Of a stretch of DNA of 64,000 nt, positions 42,578-52,557 are shown piece after piece. Numbering within the stretch: position 1 is the stretch's first letter; every line of letters starts with the position of its first letter. Under the pieces are notes generated by a model, which was not told the DNA's origin, made no database searches, and saw only the letters and a program-made list of their open reading frames with translations. A program made the translations under genes and the position numbers. Source of the stretch: Enterococcus_D entomosocium (GTDB lineage: Bacteria > Bacillota > Bacilli > Lactobacillales > Enterococcaceae); assembly GCF_030441895.1 (NCBI RefSeq), contig NZ_JARJAS010000001.1; one strand, given 5' to 3'.

Positions 42578-43330
42578 TTAGCGTAACCGTTTCTGATAAA
42601 GCATTCGTGCCAAGAACCAGCTCACGACTACGATACCGCCGCACCAGCTAAAGGCACTGATCAAGGTGGTATCTTTCAAGTTTAACAAAAGCCCTCGCAA
42701 AGAATGGATGATCGGCGACATTGGTTGGTATTCAGCAAAAATGGCTAACGGGCGCGGCATGGTTTCCGTAGGGACGAAACCAGAGCTTAAGTAGGGAAAA
42801 AGGGTGATCAAGACAGTAAACAAGGTAGCTGTCTCGGGGCTTTTGGCGATGAGACCAACCAGAACTGAGACCCAAGTAAAAGCGAAGGTGAAGCAAAAGA
42901 TCAATAGGAAGGCGAGCCCCCAGCCAGCAACTGTGGCTTGAGGGCGAAAACCGATGACCATGGCAACGATCAATACGACCAAGGTACTGATCAAGCTCCG
43001 AAGGGTCGCGGCGAAGACATGGCCGTTTAAAAAGGCTGAGTTAGAAATATTCAAGGTCATCAGCCGTTCCACCATGCCGGATTTCAAATCTTCCGTCACC
43101 GTTACCCCAACGGAGGAAGCACTTTGGGCGATACATTGGACGAGGACACCGGGAACGACAAAATCGACATAAGAAGTATCGCCGACGTTCATAGCTCCAC
43201 CAAAAACATAGACGAAGAGGATCATTAAAATCGCTGGGGTCAAAATTCCACTTAGCAGAGTCTCCATACTGCGAATCGATAGCAAGAGATTGCGCTTGAA
43301 TAAGGTGTTGGTTTCTATAATTGCTTTCAT
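42578..43330 (-). CDS. ABC-2 type exporter permease (DrrB-like)
   Basis: A 250-residue membrane protein with six helices. LLLSIRSMETLLSGILTPAILMILFVYVFGGAM and the central ABC-2 signature region (SSGFVPTETMPRPLAIFAEYQPMSPI) match the DrrB/daunorubicin resistance class. Its start overlaps the stop of the ATPase gene by 4 bases. It forms an exporter with that ATPase; the substrate is unknown (drug, lipid or peptide). Confidence 0.9.
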   Translation of the reverse strand: MKAIIETNTLFKRNLLLSIRSMETLLSGILTPAILMILFVYVFGGAMNVGDTSYVDFVVPGVLVQCIAQSASSVGVTVTEDLKSGMVERLMTLNISNSAFLNGHVFAATLRSLISTLVVLIVAMVIGFRPQATVAGWGLAFLLIFCFTFAFTWVSVLVGLIAKSPETATLFTVLITLFPYLSSGFVPTETMPRPLAIFAEYQPMSPIIHSLRGLLLNLKDTTLISAFSWCGGIVVVSWFLARMLYQKRLR

Positions 43331-44268
43331 TGGTTTCCTCCTTGGACAAGTGTTAGAAAAATATCCTCTAAAGAAGCATTCTTTTGATTAAAACTGGTGA
43401 TGGTGATCGGTAGTTGATTGAGTTCCTGCAACAGCGTGAAGGAATGCTGGAAGTCTTGACTGACGGGAAATGCCAGAGAGAGACTGGACTCATTGACTTG
43501 CAGCGGAAAATCAGACAGATGCTGACGCACGGTTTGCAAGTGTTCTTTTGTCAATACGCTGATTTCCATCGTTTGCGAAGGGTGCAGTGCTTTGACTTCC
43601 GTTGGTGTTCCTTGCAAGATGATTTTCCCTTCATGCAAAATGGCGACTTGGTCTGCTAAAAATTCAGCTTCTTCTAGGTATTGGGTCGTCAGGAAAATCG
43701 TTCGTCCTTGAGCGGCGATCTCTTTGATCATGTGCCATGTGGCTAAGCGGTTTTGCGGGTCTAAACCGGTCGTCGGTTCATCTAAAAAGAGCAGGTCAGG
43801 TTCGCCGATAAAACTCATGGCGATGTCTAAGCGCCGTCGCATGCCACCAGAATAGTTTTTGACTAGTCTGTTGCTGGCATCCACCAAATCAAAACGCTCT
43901 AACAACTGTTGGACGATCAACTGTTTGTTTTTGACATGGCGCAAGGCAGCAATCATCAGCAAGTTTTCTCGTCCGGTTAGTTCTTGATCGACGGCGGAAA
44001 ATTGCCCCGTCAGACTGATTTTCTCGCGAATCGCTGCTGGATCTTTGGTCAAGTCGATCCCATCGATCAGCGCGGTTCCTTGGTCAAAAGGCAGGATGGT
44101 AGACAAAATTTTGACTAGAGTGGTTTTTCCAGCGCCGTTTGATCCTAGTAAGACAAATACTTCGCCAGGAGTGACGTCAAAAGTGACCTCTTTCAAAACG
44201 GTTTTGTCTTTGAAACTTTTTTGCAAATGTTTCACGTGAAGCATTTTCTTTTTTACATGGGTATCCAT
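43327..44268 (-). CDS. ABC exporter ATPase (DrrA-like)
   Basis: A 313-residue nucleotide-binding protein: Walker A GSNGAGKTT, signature NYSGGMRRRLDIAM, Walker B DLLFLDEPTTGLDP and switch His in LTTQYLEEAEFLADQVAIL. The C-terminal extension (about 225-313) is the DrrA-type domain (MEISVLTKEHLQ...). GAGGG precedes the ATG. It is divergent from an Rgg-type regulator, which is the likely controller of this exporter. Confidence 0.93.
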   Translation of the reverse strand: MDTHVKKKMLHVKHLQKSFKDKTVLKEVTFDVTPGEVFVLLGSNGAGKTTLVKILSTILPFDQGTALIDGIDLTKDPAAIREKISLTGQFSAVDQELTGRENLLMIAALRHVKNKQLIVQQLLERFDLVDASNRLVKNYSGGMRRRLDIAMSFIGEPDLLFLDEPTTGLDPQNRLATWHMIKEIAAQGRTIFLTTQYLEEAEFLADQVAILHEGKIILQGTPTEVKALHPSQTMEISVLTKEHLQTVRQHLSDFPLQVNESSLSLAFPVSQDFQHSFTLLQELNQLPITITSFNQKNASLEDIFLTLVQGGNQ

Positions 44269-44363
44269 AGCTTTTCCCTCGTTTCTATAAGATAATTCAA
44301 CTATAAAGGCTCTTCGGGAAAAGCAACTGCTTATTTCAATATATTGAAAAAGAAGGTGAAAAA

Positions 44364-45329
44364 ATGAACAATTATGGTGCGACAGTGAAAGAGCTTCGCA
44401 AAAGCAAAGGCTTACTATTGAAGGAATTAGTGGACGAACAATTGTCGATGTCTTTGTTATCGCAATTTGAAAATGGCAAAACGACGATTTCCTGCGAACG
44501 ATTTCATCGTTTGCTAGATAAACTAGAAGTGAGTTTTGCCGAATTTCAACTGCTGCATACTGGGGAGCATCATTCGGAGGCTCAAAAGCTAATGGTCGAC
44601 TATGTCCGTTCGATGGGGATCGAATCTATTGATGAAGTACCTAAACTAAAAAAGAAATATCAAAAGCTGACCGCCTACTTTCAACGACATTACTCCTTGG
44701 AGCTGGACCACTTCTTACAACTGATCCGTTTTGACTACTTGATGAAAGAGGAGCTTTTTAAAGGGGTGCCCATCCAGGAGGCGTACCCGAAACACAATTA
44801 TTGTTTGGACTCTGCGAAACATTACTTGCTGAATACCGATACATGGGGTGTTTATGAGCTGCGGCTATTTGCCCGCGTAGCAGTTTCGATGGAGCCAGCT
44901 TTGCTTTGGCGCTGTTTGACGATCGCCATCAAAAAGAGTCAGCGCTTTGCAAAAATCCCCGGCAACAAAGATATTCTATACAACACGTTTGAGACGGTGT
45001 TTTCCGTCTTTGCTGTTTTTGATGAGGTGGATTATGCGGAAAAGACCTTTCATTTATGGCGAGATCATGTTTATGAAAAAGAACACATTGAGCAAGCGAT
45101 CTTTATGCCGTTTTTTGAAGGCTGGACATGTCTATTAAAACAAAACAAGCCAAAAGCGGCGGACTTAATGCAACAAACGTTAGATCAATTGGAAAGATTA
45201 GGGATGAAGACCACGTTTTCCATGTATCAATCATTAAGCACGTTTGTTTTAAAGGAGGATTTCCCGGGAATTTTATTGAGTGATCCTTTGCTTTCTGAGG
45301 GAACTCGTTACGGGTGGGAAGAGCCCTAA
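44364..45329 (+). CDS. Rgg/MutR-family transcriptional regulator
   Basis: A 321-residue protein with an N-terminal HTH_XRE (GATVKELRKSKGLLLKELVDEQLSMSLLSQFENG, residues 5-38) and a C-terminal all-helical TPR-like domain (about 100-310) of the Rgg group. Members of this group bind short hydrophobic peptides or act alone to switch on nearby transport genes. I found no convincing small hydrophobic peptide gene beside it. It is divergent from the DrrAB exporter with a 95-base gap. AGAAGGTG lies before the ATG. Confidence 0.88.
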   Translation: MNNYGATVKELRKSKGLLLKELVDEQLSMSLLSQFENGKTTISCERFHRLLDKLEVSFAEFQLLHTGEHHSEAQKLMVDYVRSMGIESIDEVPKLKKKYQKLTAYFQRHYSLELDHFLQLIRFDYLMKEELFKGVPIQEAYPKHNYCLDSAKHYLLNTDTWGVYELRLFARVAVSMEPALLWRCLTIAIKKSQRFAKIPGNKDILYNTFETVFSVFAVFDEVDYAEKTFHLWRDHVYEKEHIEQAIFMPFFEGWTCLLKQNKPKAADLMQQTLDQLERLGMKTTFSMYQSLSTFVLKEDFPGILLSDPLLSEGTRYGWEEP

Positions 45330-45385
45330 AAAGCTATATTCCGCTGATGAAAGCGCCTTATGTTTAAGAATCGGAGAGGAAGTGA

Positions 45386-45436
45386 TTAAAAATCAGTAAA
45401 TGCAAGCAATTTGCTTCTTTTTTACTGATTAGAGGA
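45386..45436 (+). terminator. Hairpin between rgg and cydA
   Basis: AAGCA/TGCTT with following CTTTTTT is a small terminator nested within a larger AATCAGTAAA/TTTACTGATT stem, so two mutually compatible or competing folds exist between the rgg stop and the cyd promoter region. I see no strong -35/-10 pair for cydA in the following 75 bases; TAGAAT near 45465-45470 is the best -10 candidate. Confidence 0.45.
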
Positions 45437-45511
45437 GTATATTCGAAGTTGGAATTTTTCTTTCTTTAGAATTATTTTAATGCACTTTTTTATGAAATAG
45501 GAGGATGTAGG

Positions 45512-46942
45512 ATGGATATTGTGACACTAGCGCGAATCCAGTTTGCGATGACGACGATTTTTCACTTTTTCTTTGTACCGTTTTCGATCGGAACTGGTGT
45601 CGTCGTTGCAATTATGGAGACACTTTATGTGATCAAAAAAGATGAAAAATATCGCCGGATGACGAAGTTTTGGGGAAATATTTTTCTATTAAGTTTTGCT
45701 GTCGGGGTCGTGACAGGGATCATTCAAGAATTTCAATTTGGGATGAACTGGTCAGACTATTCTCGTTTTGTCGGGGATATTTTTGGTGCGCCCTTGGCTT
45801 TGGAGGCTTTGTTGGCGTTCTTCTTAGAATCGACGTTCTTAGGACTGTGGATCTTTACATGGGATCGGGTCAGTCCGAAGCTGCACGCCACCTTTTTCTG
45901 GTTGGTGACGCTTGGTTCGATGCTATCGGCGTTTTGGATCTTAGCTGCCAATAGTTTTATGCAGCATCCAGTGGGGTATACCTTGAACAATGGCCGGGCA
46001 GAAATGACTGACTTCGGTGCTTTATTGGCAAATCCACAAGTGTGGTATGAGTTTTTACACGTGATCACCGCAGCCATCACGATGGGCGGAATCATTGTTG
46101 CTGGTTTATCAGCCTTTCGTCTATTGAAGAAAGACAAAGACATTGACCGCGATTTCTTCAAAAAATCAATGCGGATCGGTTTTGCGGTGGCATTGTTCGG
46201 TTCATTCACCGTCTTGCTAGCCGGGGATGAACAAATGAAATACTTGGTTGAAGAACAACCAATGAAATTTGCCGCAATGGAAGGAACTTATGAAGATACC
46301 GGGAGTCCTGCGGCTTGGACTGTCGTTGCTTGGGCGAATGAAGCGGAACATCACCAAGTCTTCGGTATTTCGATTCCATATATGTTGAGTATCTTAGCCT
46401 TCAATGAACCCTTCGGCTCAATCGATGGGATGGATACGGTCAATCAGCAATTGATTGAAACCTACGGCGACCGTAATTACTACCCGCCGGTCAACACACT
46501 CTTTTGGAGCTTTCGGATCATGGCTGGTTTTGGTGCCTTGATGCTGTTGGTTTCTGGTCTGGGGTTGTATTTTACGCGTAAGAAGAAACCATGGCTCTTT
46601 GAAAAACGCTGGTTACTTTGGGTAGTGGCAATCACTTTGTTCACCCCATTTATTGCCAATACAGCTGGTTGGCTGATCACGGAGTTAGGGCGTTACCCAT
46701 GGACGGTTTACGGCTTGTTTACGATCGAAGATAGTGTGTCACCAAACGTTTCCGTGACCTCTCTCTTGATCTCAAATATCGTTTACTTCCTCTTATTCTC
46801 TGGCTTAGGCGGAACAATGGTCTATCTTGTGAAACGGGAAATGGATCATGGACCTGAAAAAGAAGCCTTTGGTGAAATCAGCCAAGGAGACAACCAAGAT
46901 GGGTACGAAGACCCATTTGATAAGGAGGCGTTTGAAGGATGA
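45512..46942 (+). CDS. cydA: Cytochrome bd quinol oxidase subunit I
   Basis: A 476-residue membrane protein that holds the hemes of the bd-type terminal oxidase and oxidises (demethyl)menaquinol. Heme ligand H18 is in TIFHFFFVPFSIG, the second heme histidine is in YEFLHVITAAI, and GWLITELGRYPWTVYG is the conserved CydA block. The quinol loop is of the short, Firmicute type. GGAGG precedes the ATG by 8 bases. First gene of cydABDC with 4- to 8-base overlaps throughout. Confidence 0.96.
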   Translation: MDIVTLARIQFAMTTIFHFFFVPFSIGTGVVVAIMETLYVIKKDEKYRRMTKFWGNIFLLSFAVGVVTGIIQEFQFGMNWSDYSRFVGDIFGAPLALEALLAFFLESTFLGLWIFTWDRVSPKLHATFFWLVTLGSMLSAFWILAANSFMQHPVGYTLNNGRAEMTDFGALLANPQVWYEFLHVITAAITMGGIIVAGLSAFRLLKKDKDIDRDFFKKSMRIGFAVALFGSFTVLLAGDEQMKYLVEEQPMKFAAMEGTYEDTGSPAAWTVVAWANEAEHHQVFGISIPYMLSILAFNEPFGSIDGMDTVNQQLIETYGDRNYYPPVNTLFWSFRIMAGFGALMLLVSGLGLYFTRKKKPWLFEKRWLLWVVAITLFTPFIANTAGWLITELGRYPWTVYGLFTIEDSVSPNVSVTSLLISNIVYFLLFSGLGGTMVYLVKREMDHGPEKEAFGEISQGDNQDGYEDPFDKEAFEG

Positions 46943-47958
46943 CCGGTCTGCAATTACTATGGTTCACGTTGATTGGGCTTTTATTTTCCGGATTCTTCTT
47001 CTTAGAAGGGTTTGACTTTGGTGTGGGGATGTCTGTGCAGACATTGGCTCACAATGAAGAGGAAAAAGACCAGATCGTTAAAACGATCGGGCCTGTCTGG
47101 GATGGCAATGAAGTGTGGCTATTGACCGCCGGCGGAGCGATGTTCGCCTCATTTCCATACTGGTATGCTTCTTTGTTCAGCGGGTTTTATTTGATTTTGC
47201 TGTTGATCTTAGTTGGGTTGATCATTCGTGGTGTCTCCTTTGAGTTTCGAGCGAACTTCCCGAAAGAGCACAAAAACATTTGGAACTGGACGTTGACGAT
47301 CGGCAGTACGATCGTACCGTTTTTCTTCGGTCTGATGTTTGTCAGCATGATCCAAGGAATGCCTTTGGGTGAAGATGGCAACATGACCGCAACCTTTACG
47401 GATTACGTCAATCCCTTTTCAATCGTTGGCGGGATCGCGTTGACCTTGTTGTGCTACTTGCACGGATTAAACTATATCGCTTTGAAAACGGAAGGTCCGA
47501 TTCGGGCACGGGCACGCAACTATGCAAGTATTTTTTATGGCATCCTATATGCAGGCTTAATCGTCTTTGCTGTGATGCTTTACTTCCAAACGGATTTCTT
47601 TGAGAATCATTTTGCGACAACGCTTGGTTTGTTGCTTGTGATCGTTGTACTGACACTGATTGCAAATATCGGCGTCTTTAAAGGCAAAGAAATGATGGCT
47701 TTCATTGCGAGCGGCTTGACGTTGATCGCTTTGGTGGCATTGATCTTCACAGGGTTATTCCCAAGAGTCTTGATCAGTTCGATCGATTCAAGCTATGACC
47801 TGTTGATCGCTGATGCGTCTTCAAGCCGCTACACATTGAAGATCATGAGTTATCTTTCACTGACGATCTTGCCTTTCGTCTTGGCCTATACGGCTTGGAG
47901 TTACTATATCTTCCGTAAGCGGATCAGTCATACGGAGGCGTTGGAGGGGTATAAATGA
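46939..47958 (+). CDS. cydB: Cytochrome bd quinol oxidase subunit II
   Basis: A 339-residue partner of CydA with eight or nine membrane helices. The N-terminal LFSGFFFLEGFDFGVGM and GPVWDGNEVWLLTAGGAMFA blocks are diagnostic of CydB. It overlaps cydA by 4 bases (ATGA) and the next ABC gene by 4 bases. Confidence 0.96.
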   Translation: MTGLQLLWFTLIGLLFSGFFFLEGFDFGVGMSVQTLAHNEEEKDQIVKTIGPVWDGNEVWLLTAGGAMFASFPYWYASLFSGFYLILLLILVGLIIRGVSFEFRANFPKEHKNIWNWTLTIGSTIVPFFFGLMFVSMIQGMPLGEDGNMTATFTDYVNPFSIVGGIALTLLCYLHGLNYIALKTEGPIRARARNYASIFYGILYAGLIVFAVMLYFQTDFFENHFATTLGLLLVIVVLTLIANIGVFKGKEMMAFIASGLTLIALVALIFTGLFPRVLISSIDSSYDLLIADASSSRYTLKIMSYLSLTILPFVLAYTAWSYYIFRKRISHTEALEGYK

Positions 47959-49676
47959 TTGATAAACAAATCATGAAGCTCCCAGGAATGAAACAACTTT
48001 TAGGGCTGCTTGCGGGACTTTCGTTCCTGCAGGCGCTCTTCATTATTGGGCAGGCGTATGGATTGGCACGTGCCATCACTGGCTTATGGGAAGGACGACC
48101 ATTAGAGGAACAGTGGGGCTGGATTCTGCTGTTCTTTTGTTCGTTTATCGCCCGGCAAGCCGTTATCTATTTCCGTTCCAAAAGACTCGATGATTACAGT
48201 TACCAGCAAGCTGCCGATCTGCGGGATCAATTATTGGAGAAATTGTTTCGTGTCGGTCCTCAGATCGCACAACAGCAAGGGACGGGAAATGTAACAACGA
48301 TGGTCTTGGAAGGGATCAACCAAGTCGAAAACTACTTGAAATTGATTCTTGCCAAAATCATGAATATGTCGATCATTCCTTGGGTCATTTTGGCACTCGT
48401 TTTTTATCTGGATTGGGAATCCGGCTTGGTCTTGCTGTTGGTGTTCCCCTTGATCATCATTTTTATGATCATCTTGGGCTATGCCGCCCAAAGCAAAGCG
48501 GAAAAACAATACCGGACGTTTCAATTATTGTCCAATCATTTCATCGATTCTTTGCGAGGGATCGACACGCTGAAATTGTTTGGGGTCAGTAAAAAATATG
48601 GCAAAAGTATCTTTGCTTCCAGCGAACGGTTTCGGAAAGCGACGATGGCTTCATTAAAAGTCGGTATTTTATCGACCTTCGCCTTAGACTTTTTCACGAC
48701 CTTATCGATTGCCGTCGTGGCAGTCTTGCTAGGCTTGCGGCTGATCAATGAAGGGATCTTGCTGTTTCCGGCGTTAACTATCTTGATTTTAGCACCAGAA
48801 TATTTCTTGCCAATCCGCGACTTTTCCAGTGATTATCATGCAACCTTAGACGGGAAAAATGCGATGACTGCGGTGACGGAGATCTTGCATCAGCCGGAAG
48901 CCCAAGTACCGGCAGTAACGGTGCCTCGTTGGCAGGAAGACACCCAGTTAACGATTGATCAGCTGGCTTTTTCCTACGAGGAAAAAGCAGCTTTGAGGGA
49001 TATCAACTTGAACGTGACTGGCTTCAAAAAGATCGGGATCATCGGTCTGAGCGGTTCTGGCAAGTCTACCTTGATCAATACTTTGAGTGGCTTTCTCGTG
49101 CCAGACAGTGGCGAGATCACTCTTGGAGGAGCCCAAACCACGGCCTTTCGCCAAGCAAGCTGGCAAGAACAGCTGATCTATATTCCGCAAAATCCTTATA
49201 TCTATCGGTTGACCTTGCAGGAAAATGTCGCGTTTTATCAGCCGACAGCTACCAAAGAAGCCGTACTGAAAGCCATTGAAGTGGCAGGCTTGACTGAGCT
49301 TTTGGCAGAGCTGCCGCAAGGGTTGGACACGATGTTAGGAGAAGGGGAACGGCATCTAAGTGGTGGACAAGCCCAACGGATCGCTTTAGCCCGTGCCTTC
49401 TTAGATCAGCAACGAAAGATTCTTTTGTTTGATGAACCAACGGCACATTTGGATATTGAAACTGAAGTTGCCTTAAAGGAACGGATGCTGCCGCTGATGG
49501 AAAACCGGTTAGTCTTTTTTGCAACCCATCGCTTGCACTGGATGGAAGAAATGGATGAAATCATCGTGATGGATCAAGGAAGAATCGTGGAACAAGGCAC
49601 CTTGATACAACTGCAGCAAAAGCAAGGTGCTTTTACAGAACTAGTCAATGGAATGAGGAGGGAACAGCTTGAATAA
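47955..49676 (+). CDS. cydD: CydDC-type ABC exporter, first half-transporter
   Basis: A 573-residue half-transporter: six-helix membrane domain (about 1-315) and ATPase domain with Walker A GLSGSGKST, signature LSGGQAQRIALARAF and Walker B ILLFDEPTAHLD. With the next protein it forms the heterodimer required for assembly of cytochrome bd, exporting thiol reductants in E. coli and binding heme. Naming of the two halves differs between E. coli (CydD first) and Bacillus (CydC first). Confidence 0.93.
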   Translation: MIDKQIMKLPGMKQLLGLLAGLSFLQALFIIGQAYGLARAITGLWEGRPLEEQWGWILLFFCSFIARQAVIYFRSKRLDDYSYQQAADLRDQLLEKLFRVGPQIAQQQGTGNVTTMVLEGINQVENYLKLILAKIMNMSIIPWVILALVFYLDWESGLVLLLVFPLIIIFMIILGYAAQSKAEKQYRTFQLLSNHFIDSLRGIDTLKLFGVSKKYGKSIFASSERFRKATMASLKVGILSTFALDFFTTLSIAVVAVLLGLRLINEGILLFPALTILILAPEYFLPIRDFSSDYHATLDGKNAMTAVTEILHQPEAQVPAVTVPRWQEDTQLTIDQLAFSYEEKAALRDINLNVTGFKKIGIIGLSGSGKSTLINTLSGFLVPDSGEITLGGAQTTAFRQASWQEQLIYIPQNPYIYRLTLQENVAFYQPTATKEAVLKAIEVAGLTELLAELPQGLDTMLGEGERHLSGGQAQRIALARAFLDQQRKILLFDEPTAHLDIETEVALKERMLPLMENRLVFFATHRLHWMEEMDEIIVMDQGRIVEQGTLIQLQQKQGAFTELVNGMRREQLE

Positions 49677-51429
49677 AATCGGCTTATTGCGCTCATTGAA
49701 AACCGATACCTGGGTCAAGCCTTTCTTGTCAAAATACAAAAACGTTTTGGCGTTGGCCTTATTCCTAGGCTTCTTGACCTTTTTCTGTGGCGGTGCACTG
49801 ATGTTTAATTCGGGGTACCTGATCAGCCGCTCGGCGTCGATCCCGGAAAACATCTTATTGGTTTATATCCCGATCGTACTGACCCGAGCGTTTGGGATCG
49901 GCCGTCCAGTCTTTCGCTATTTGGAACGGTTGACCAGCCATAGCTGGGTCTTGCGCATGACTTCTAATTTACGATTGAAATTGTATAACGTAGTAGAAAA
50001 AGATGCGATCTTCTTTAAGCAAGCGCATCGCACGGGGGATATCTTGGGCTTATTGGCAGAAGATATCAACCATATTCAAAACCTGTATTTGCGGACGATC
50101 TTTCCTACTGTGATCGCTTGGATCTTGTATGCGTTCTTGATCATTGGACTCGGCTATTTTTCTTGGTGGTTTGCTTTGGTCATGCTGCTGCTATTAGGGA
50201 TCATCGTCTTTGTCTTGCCTCTTTGGTCGGTGATTATCAACGGCGCGCGGCAAGAAAAGCAAAAACACATGAAAAACAACTTGTATACGACACTGACGGA
50301 TAATGTATTAGGGGTTTCTGATTGGGTCTTCTCTCAAAGAGGCAGCGAGTACGTGGCTGCCCATAAGGAACTGGAAACGCAGTTGCGGGCGGTGGATGAA
50401 CAGATGCTGTCCTTTGATCGCCGGCGTGATTTTCTTTTACAAAGCATCTTTGGGGTGATCGCTGTCGCATTGCTGCTTTGGACCAGCATTCGCTTTCCAG
50501 GTAACCACGGAGGAGCAGCCAACTGGATCGCTGCCTTTGTCCTGTGTGTCTTTCCTTTAGTTGATGCATTTGCGCCATTACCGTCAGCTGCTCAAGAAAC
50601 CAATCGCTACAAAGACTCCATCGATCGCTTCAATGCATTGCCAGAAGAAAATCGCCAAGAGGTCTCCATGGAGCAACCGTCAGTACCTGAAGTGACGGGC
50701 CTTGTGTCGATCACAGTCAAGGACTTGCATTTTCAATATCCTGAAGGCAAAGAAGTGCTTCATGGGCTGGATCTAACGATTCCTGCGCATCAAAAACTAG
50801 CGATCCTTGGCCGCAGCGGTTCTGGGAAAAGTACCTTTGCCTCCTTGTTGCGAGGCGATCTGCAACCGACGCAAGGGGCGATCACCTTAAATGACGTGCC
50901 AGTGACGGTATTGAGTGAGTCAATCAGTGACTTGATCGGTGTCATCAATCAAAGTCCCTATCTTTTCCATACGACCGTCTTGAATAATATTCGGCTAGGC
51001 AATGAGTCGGCTTCGGAAGAAGAAGTCTGGCGCGTACTGGAGCAAGTCGGGTTGAAAGAAATGGTGGCAGCTTTGCCTAATGGCTTGGCGACGATGGTGG
51101 ATGAAGCCGGCTTGCGTTTTTCTGGTGGAGAACGGCATCGTTTGGCATTGGCGCGAATCTTGCTAAAAGACACCCCAATCATCTTATTGGATGAGCCAAC
51201 CGTCGGCTTAGACCCAATCACGGAGCAAGGCGTACTTGAAACCTTTTTCCAAGTGCTGGAGAACAAAACGATCATTTGGATCACCCACCACTTGCAAGGA
51301 ATTTCGATGATGGATCGTGTGCTTTTTATTGAAGATGGTCAGTTGACCATGAGCGGAACACCTGCCGAATTGGCCGCAGAAAATAAACATTTTCAACACT
51401 TATTGGCCATTGACCAAGGACGACGATAA
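49669..51429 (+). CDS. cydC: CydDC-type ABC exporter, second half-transporter
   Basis: A 586-residue half-transporter overlapping the first by 8 bases. The membrane domain begins KNVLALALFLGFLTFFCGGALMFNSGYLISR, with the CydC-typical ALTR-like region SIPENILLVYIPIVLTRAFGIGRPVFRYLER. The ATPase domain has Walker A GRSGSGKST, signature FSGGERHRLALARIL and Walker B IILLDEPTVGLDP. Last gene of the cyd operon. Confidence 0.93.
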   Translation: MNKIGLLRSLKTDTWVKPFLSKYKNVLALALFLGFLTFFCGGALMFNSGYLISRSASIPENILLVYIPIVLTRAFGIGRPVFRYLERLTSHSWVLRMTSNLRLKLYNVVEKDAIFFKQAHRTGDILGLLAEDINHIQNLYLRTIFPTVIAWILYAFLIIGLGYFSWWFALVMLLLLGIIVFVLPLWSVIINGARQEKQKHMKNNLYTTLTDNVLGVSDWVFSQRGSEYVAAHKELETQLRAVDEQMLSFDRRRDFLLQSIFGVIAVALLLWTSIRFPGNHGGAANWIAAFVLCVFPLVDAFAPLPSAAQETNRYKDSIDRFNALPEENRQEVSMEQPSVPEVTGLVSITVKDLHFQYPEGKEVLHGLDLTIPAHQKLAILGRSGSGKSTFASLLRGDLQPTQGAITLNDVPVTVLSESISDLIGVINQSPYLFHTTVLNNIRLGNESASEEEVWRVLEQVGLKEMVAALPNGLATMVDEAGLRFSGGERHRLALARILLKDTPIILLDEPTVGLDPITEQGVLETFFQVLENKTIIWITHHLQGISMMDRVLFIEDGQLTMSGTPAELAAENKHFQHLLAIDQGRR

Positions 51430-51470
51430 AAAAGAGCGTCCATCAATCAGTGATGGACGCTTTTCTTCTC
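51428..51470. terminator. Bidirectional terminator after cydC
   Basis: AGCGTCCATCA pairs with TGATGGACGCT, flanked by A and T tracts, between cydC and the convergent polyprenyl synthase gene. Confidence 0.9.
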
Positions 51471-51483
51471 ATTGCGCTATGGC

Positions 51484-52464
51484 TCAGTAATTGCGCTGCA
51501 AGAGCAGTTCAGTTAATGAACGAATTTTGGCCTTGCTAGGTGCTTCTGGCAGCAGATCGATGTCGTCTAAGGCTTTTTGCGTGTAGGTGACCGCGAAAGC
51601 GCGCGCTTTTTCGACACCGCCGTAACGGACGACAAGATCCGCAACTTCTTGGGCTTCTGCCAAGGAGAGTGCTGCTTTTTTATTCAAATAAGGAGCGAAT
51701 GCTGCAGGTGCCTGTTCTTTGGCAAATAGCAGCGGTAAGGTATAGACTCCTTGTGCCAAATCTTCTAGAATCGGTTTTTTCAAGGTGCCACTATCAGAGG
51801 TGTAGTCGAGAATATCGTCGAATACTTGAAAGGCGATCCCGATGTTGCGACCGATCTCACCCGCCCGCTCTTGGTTTTCTGTGTCGAGGCCGCCAAAATG
51901 AGCGCCTTCGAGACAAGCGAGCCAAAACAGTTCAGCGGTTTTGCCGTTGATGCTTTGCAGATAGTCGTCAATCGATTCATGGATGTTGTAGCGAGTGTGC
52001 ATTTGATCAAGTTCACCTAAAAGGAGTCGTTTCATGGCTTGTGCGTTGGTTTTTAAAAACGGGGAGCCATTCATACTTTCGATCAAAAGCTCAAAAAATT
52101 GGGTGAACAAAAGATCACCCGTGTAGACCGCGATATCCTTGCCGTATTTGGCTTGAACAGTGACTTGACTGCGCCGCAGCGGCGAATCGTCAATAATGTC
52201 GTCATGGATCAAAGTGGCCATGTGTAAAATTTCTAGAGAAGCAGCAATTTTTGTTAATTGGTCGGTTTTTTTATAATGGGGATCGCCTAAGTCAGCAAAC
52301 AAAAAAAAGAGCGCTGGCCGCAGCATTTTTCCACCTGAATAAGTAAAGTCGATCAAAACATCTTGTATCTCTTTGTTACGAACAGTAACGTGTTCTTCAA
52401 TGATGGAACATACGGTTTTCAATCGTTGTTCGATCGTCGGATAATCGATCCAAAAGTCAAACAT
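51484..52464 (-). CDS. Polyprenyl diphosphate synthase (quinone side chain)
   Basis: A 326-residue trans-prenyltransferase. The first aspartate-rich motif is in LIHDDIIDDSPLRR, the second in FQVFDDILDYTSD; GGKMLRPALFFLFADLG and the HMATLIHDD region are typical of heptaprenyl/octaprenyl synthases of the single-chain type. It makes the isoprenoid tail used by MenA, encoded divergently next to it. I chose ATG 52464, preceded by AAAGGG; the longer frame adds eight residues without a good ribosome-binding site. Confidence 0.92.
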   Translation of the reverse strand: MFDFWIDYPTIEQRLKTVCSIIEEHVTVRNKEIQDVLIDFTYSGGKMLRPALFFLFADLGDPHYKKTDQLTKIAASLEILHMATLIHDDIIDDSPLRRSQVTVQAKYGKDIAVYTGDLLFTQFFELLIESMNGSPFLKTNAQAMKRLLLGELDQMHTRYNIHESIDDYLQSINGKTAELFWLACLEGAHFGGLDTENQERAGEIGRNIGIAFQVFDDILDYTSDSGTLKKPILEDLAQGVYTLPLLFAKEQAPAAFAPYLNKKAALSLAEAQEVADLVVRYGGVEKARAFAVTYTQKALDDIDLLPEAPSKAKIRSLTELLLQRNY

Positions 52465-52557
52465 AGTATAACCCTTTCTAACAGTCATTCAGCCCTTATT
52501 CTAGCGTAAAGGGGCGTGATTGACTAGTTTAATGCACTCACTAAAGGAGGTGAAGTT

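Noticed and set aside
45370..45433. Possible short hydrophobic peptide gene (MQAICFFFTD) beside the Rgg regulator
   Set aside because: No ribosome-binding site at a usable distance, too short, no secretion-type or SHP-like features; the sequence is explained by the hairpin.
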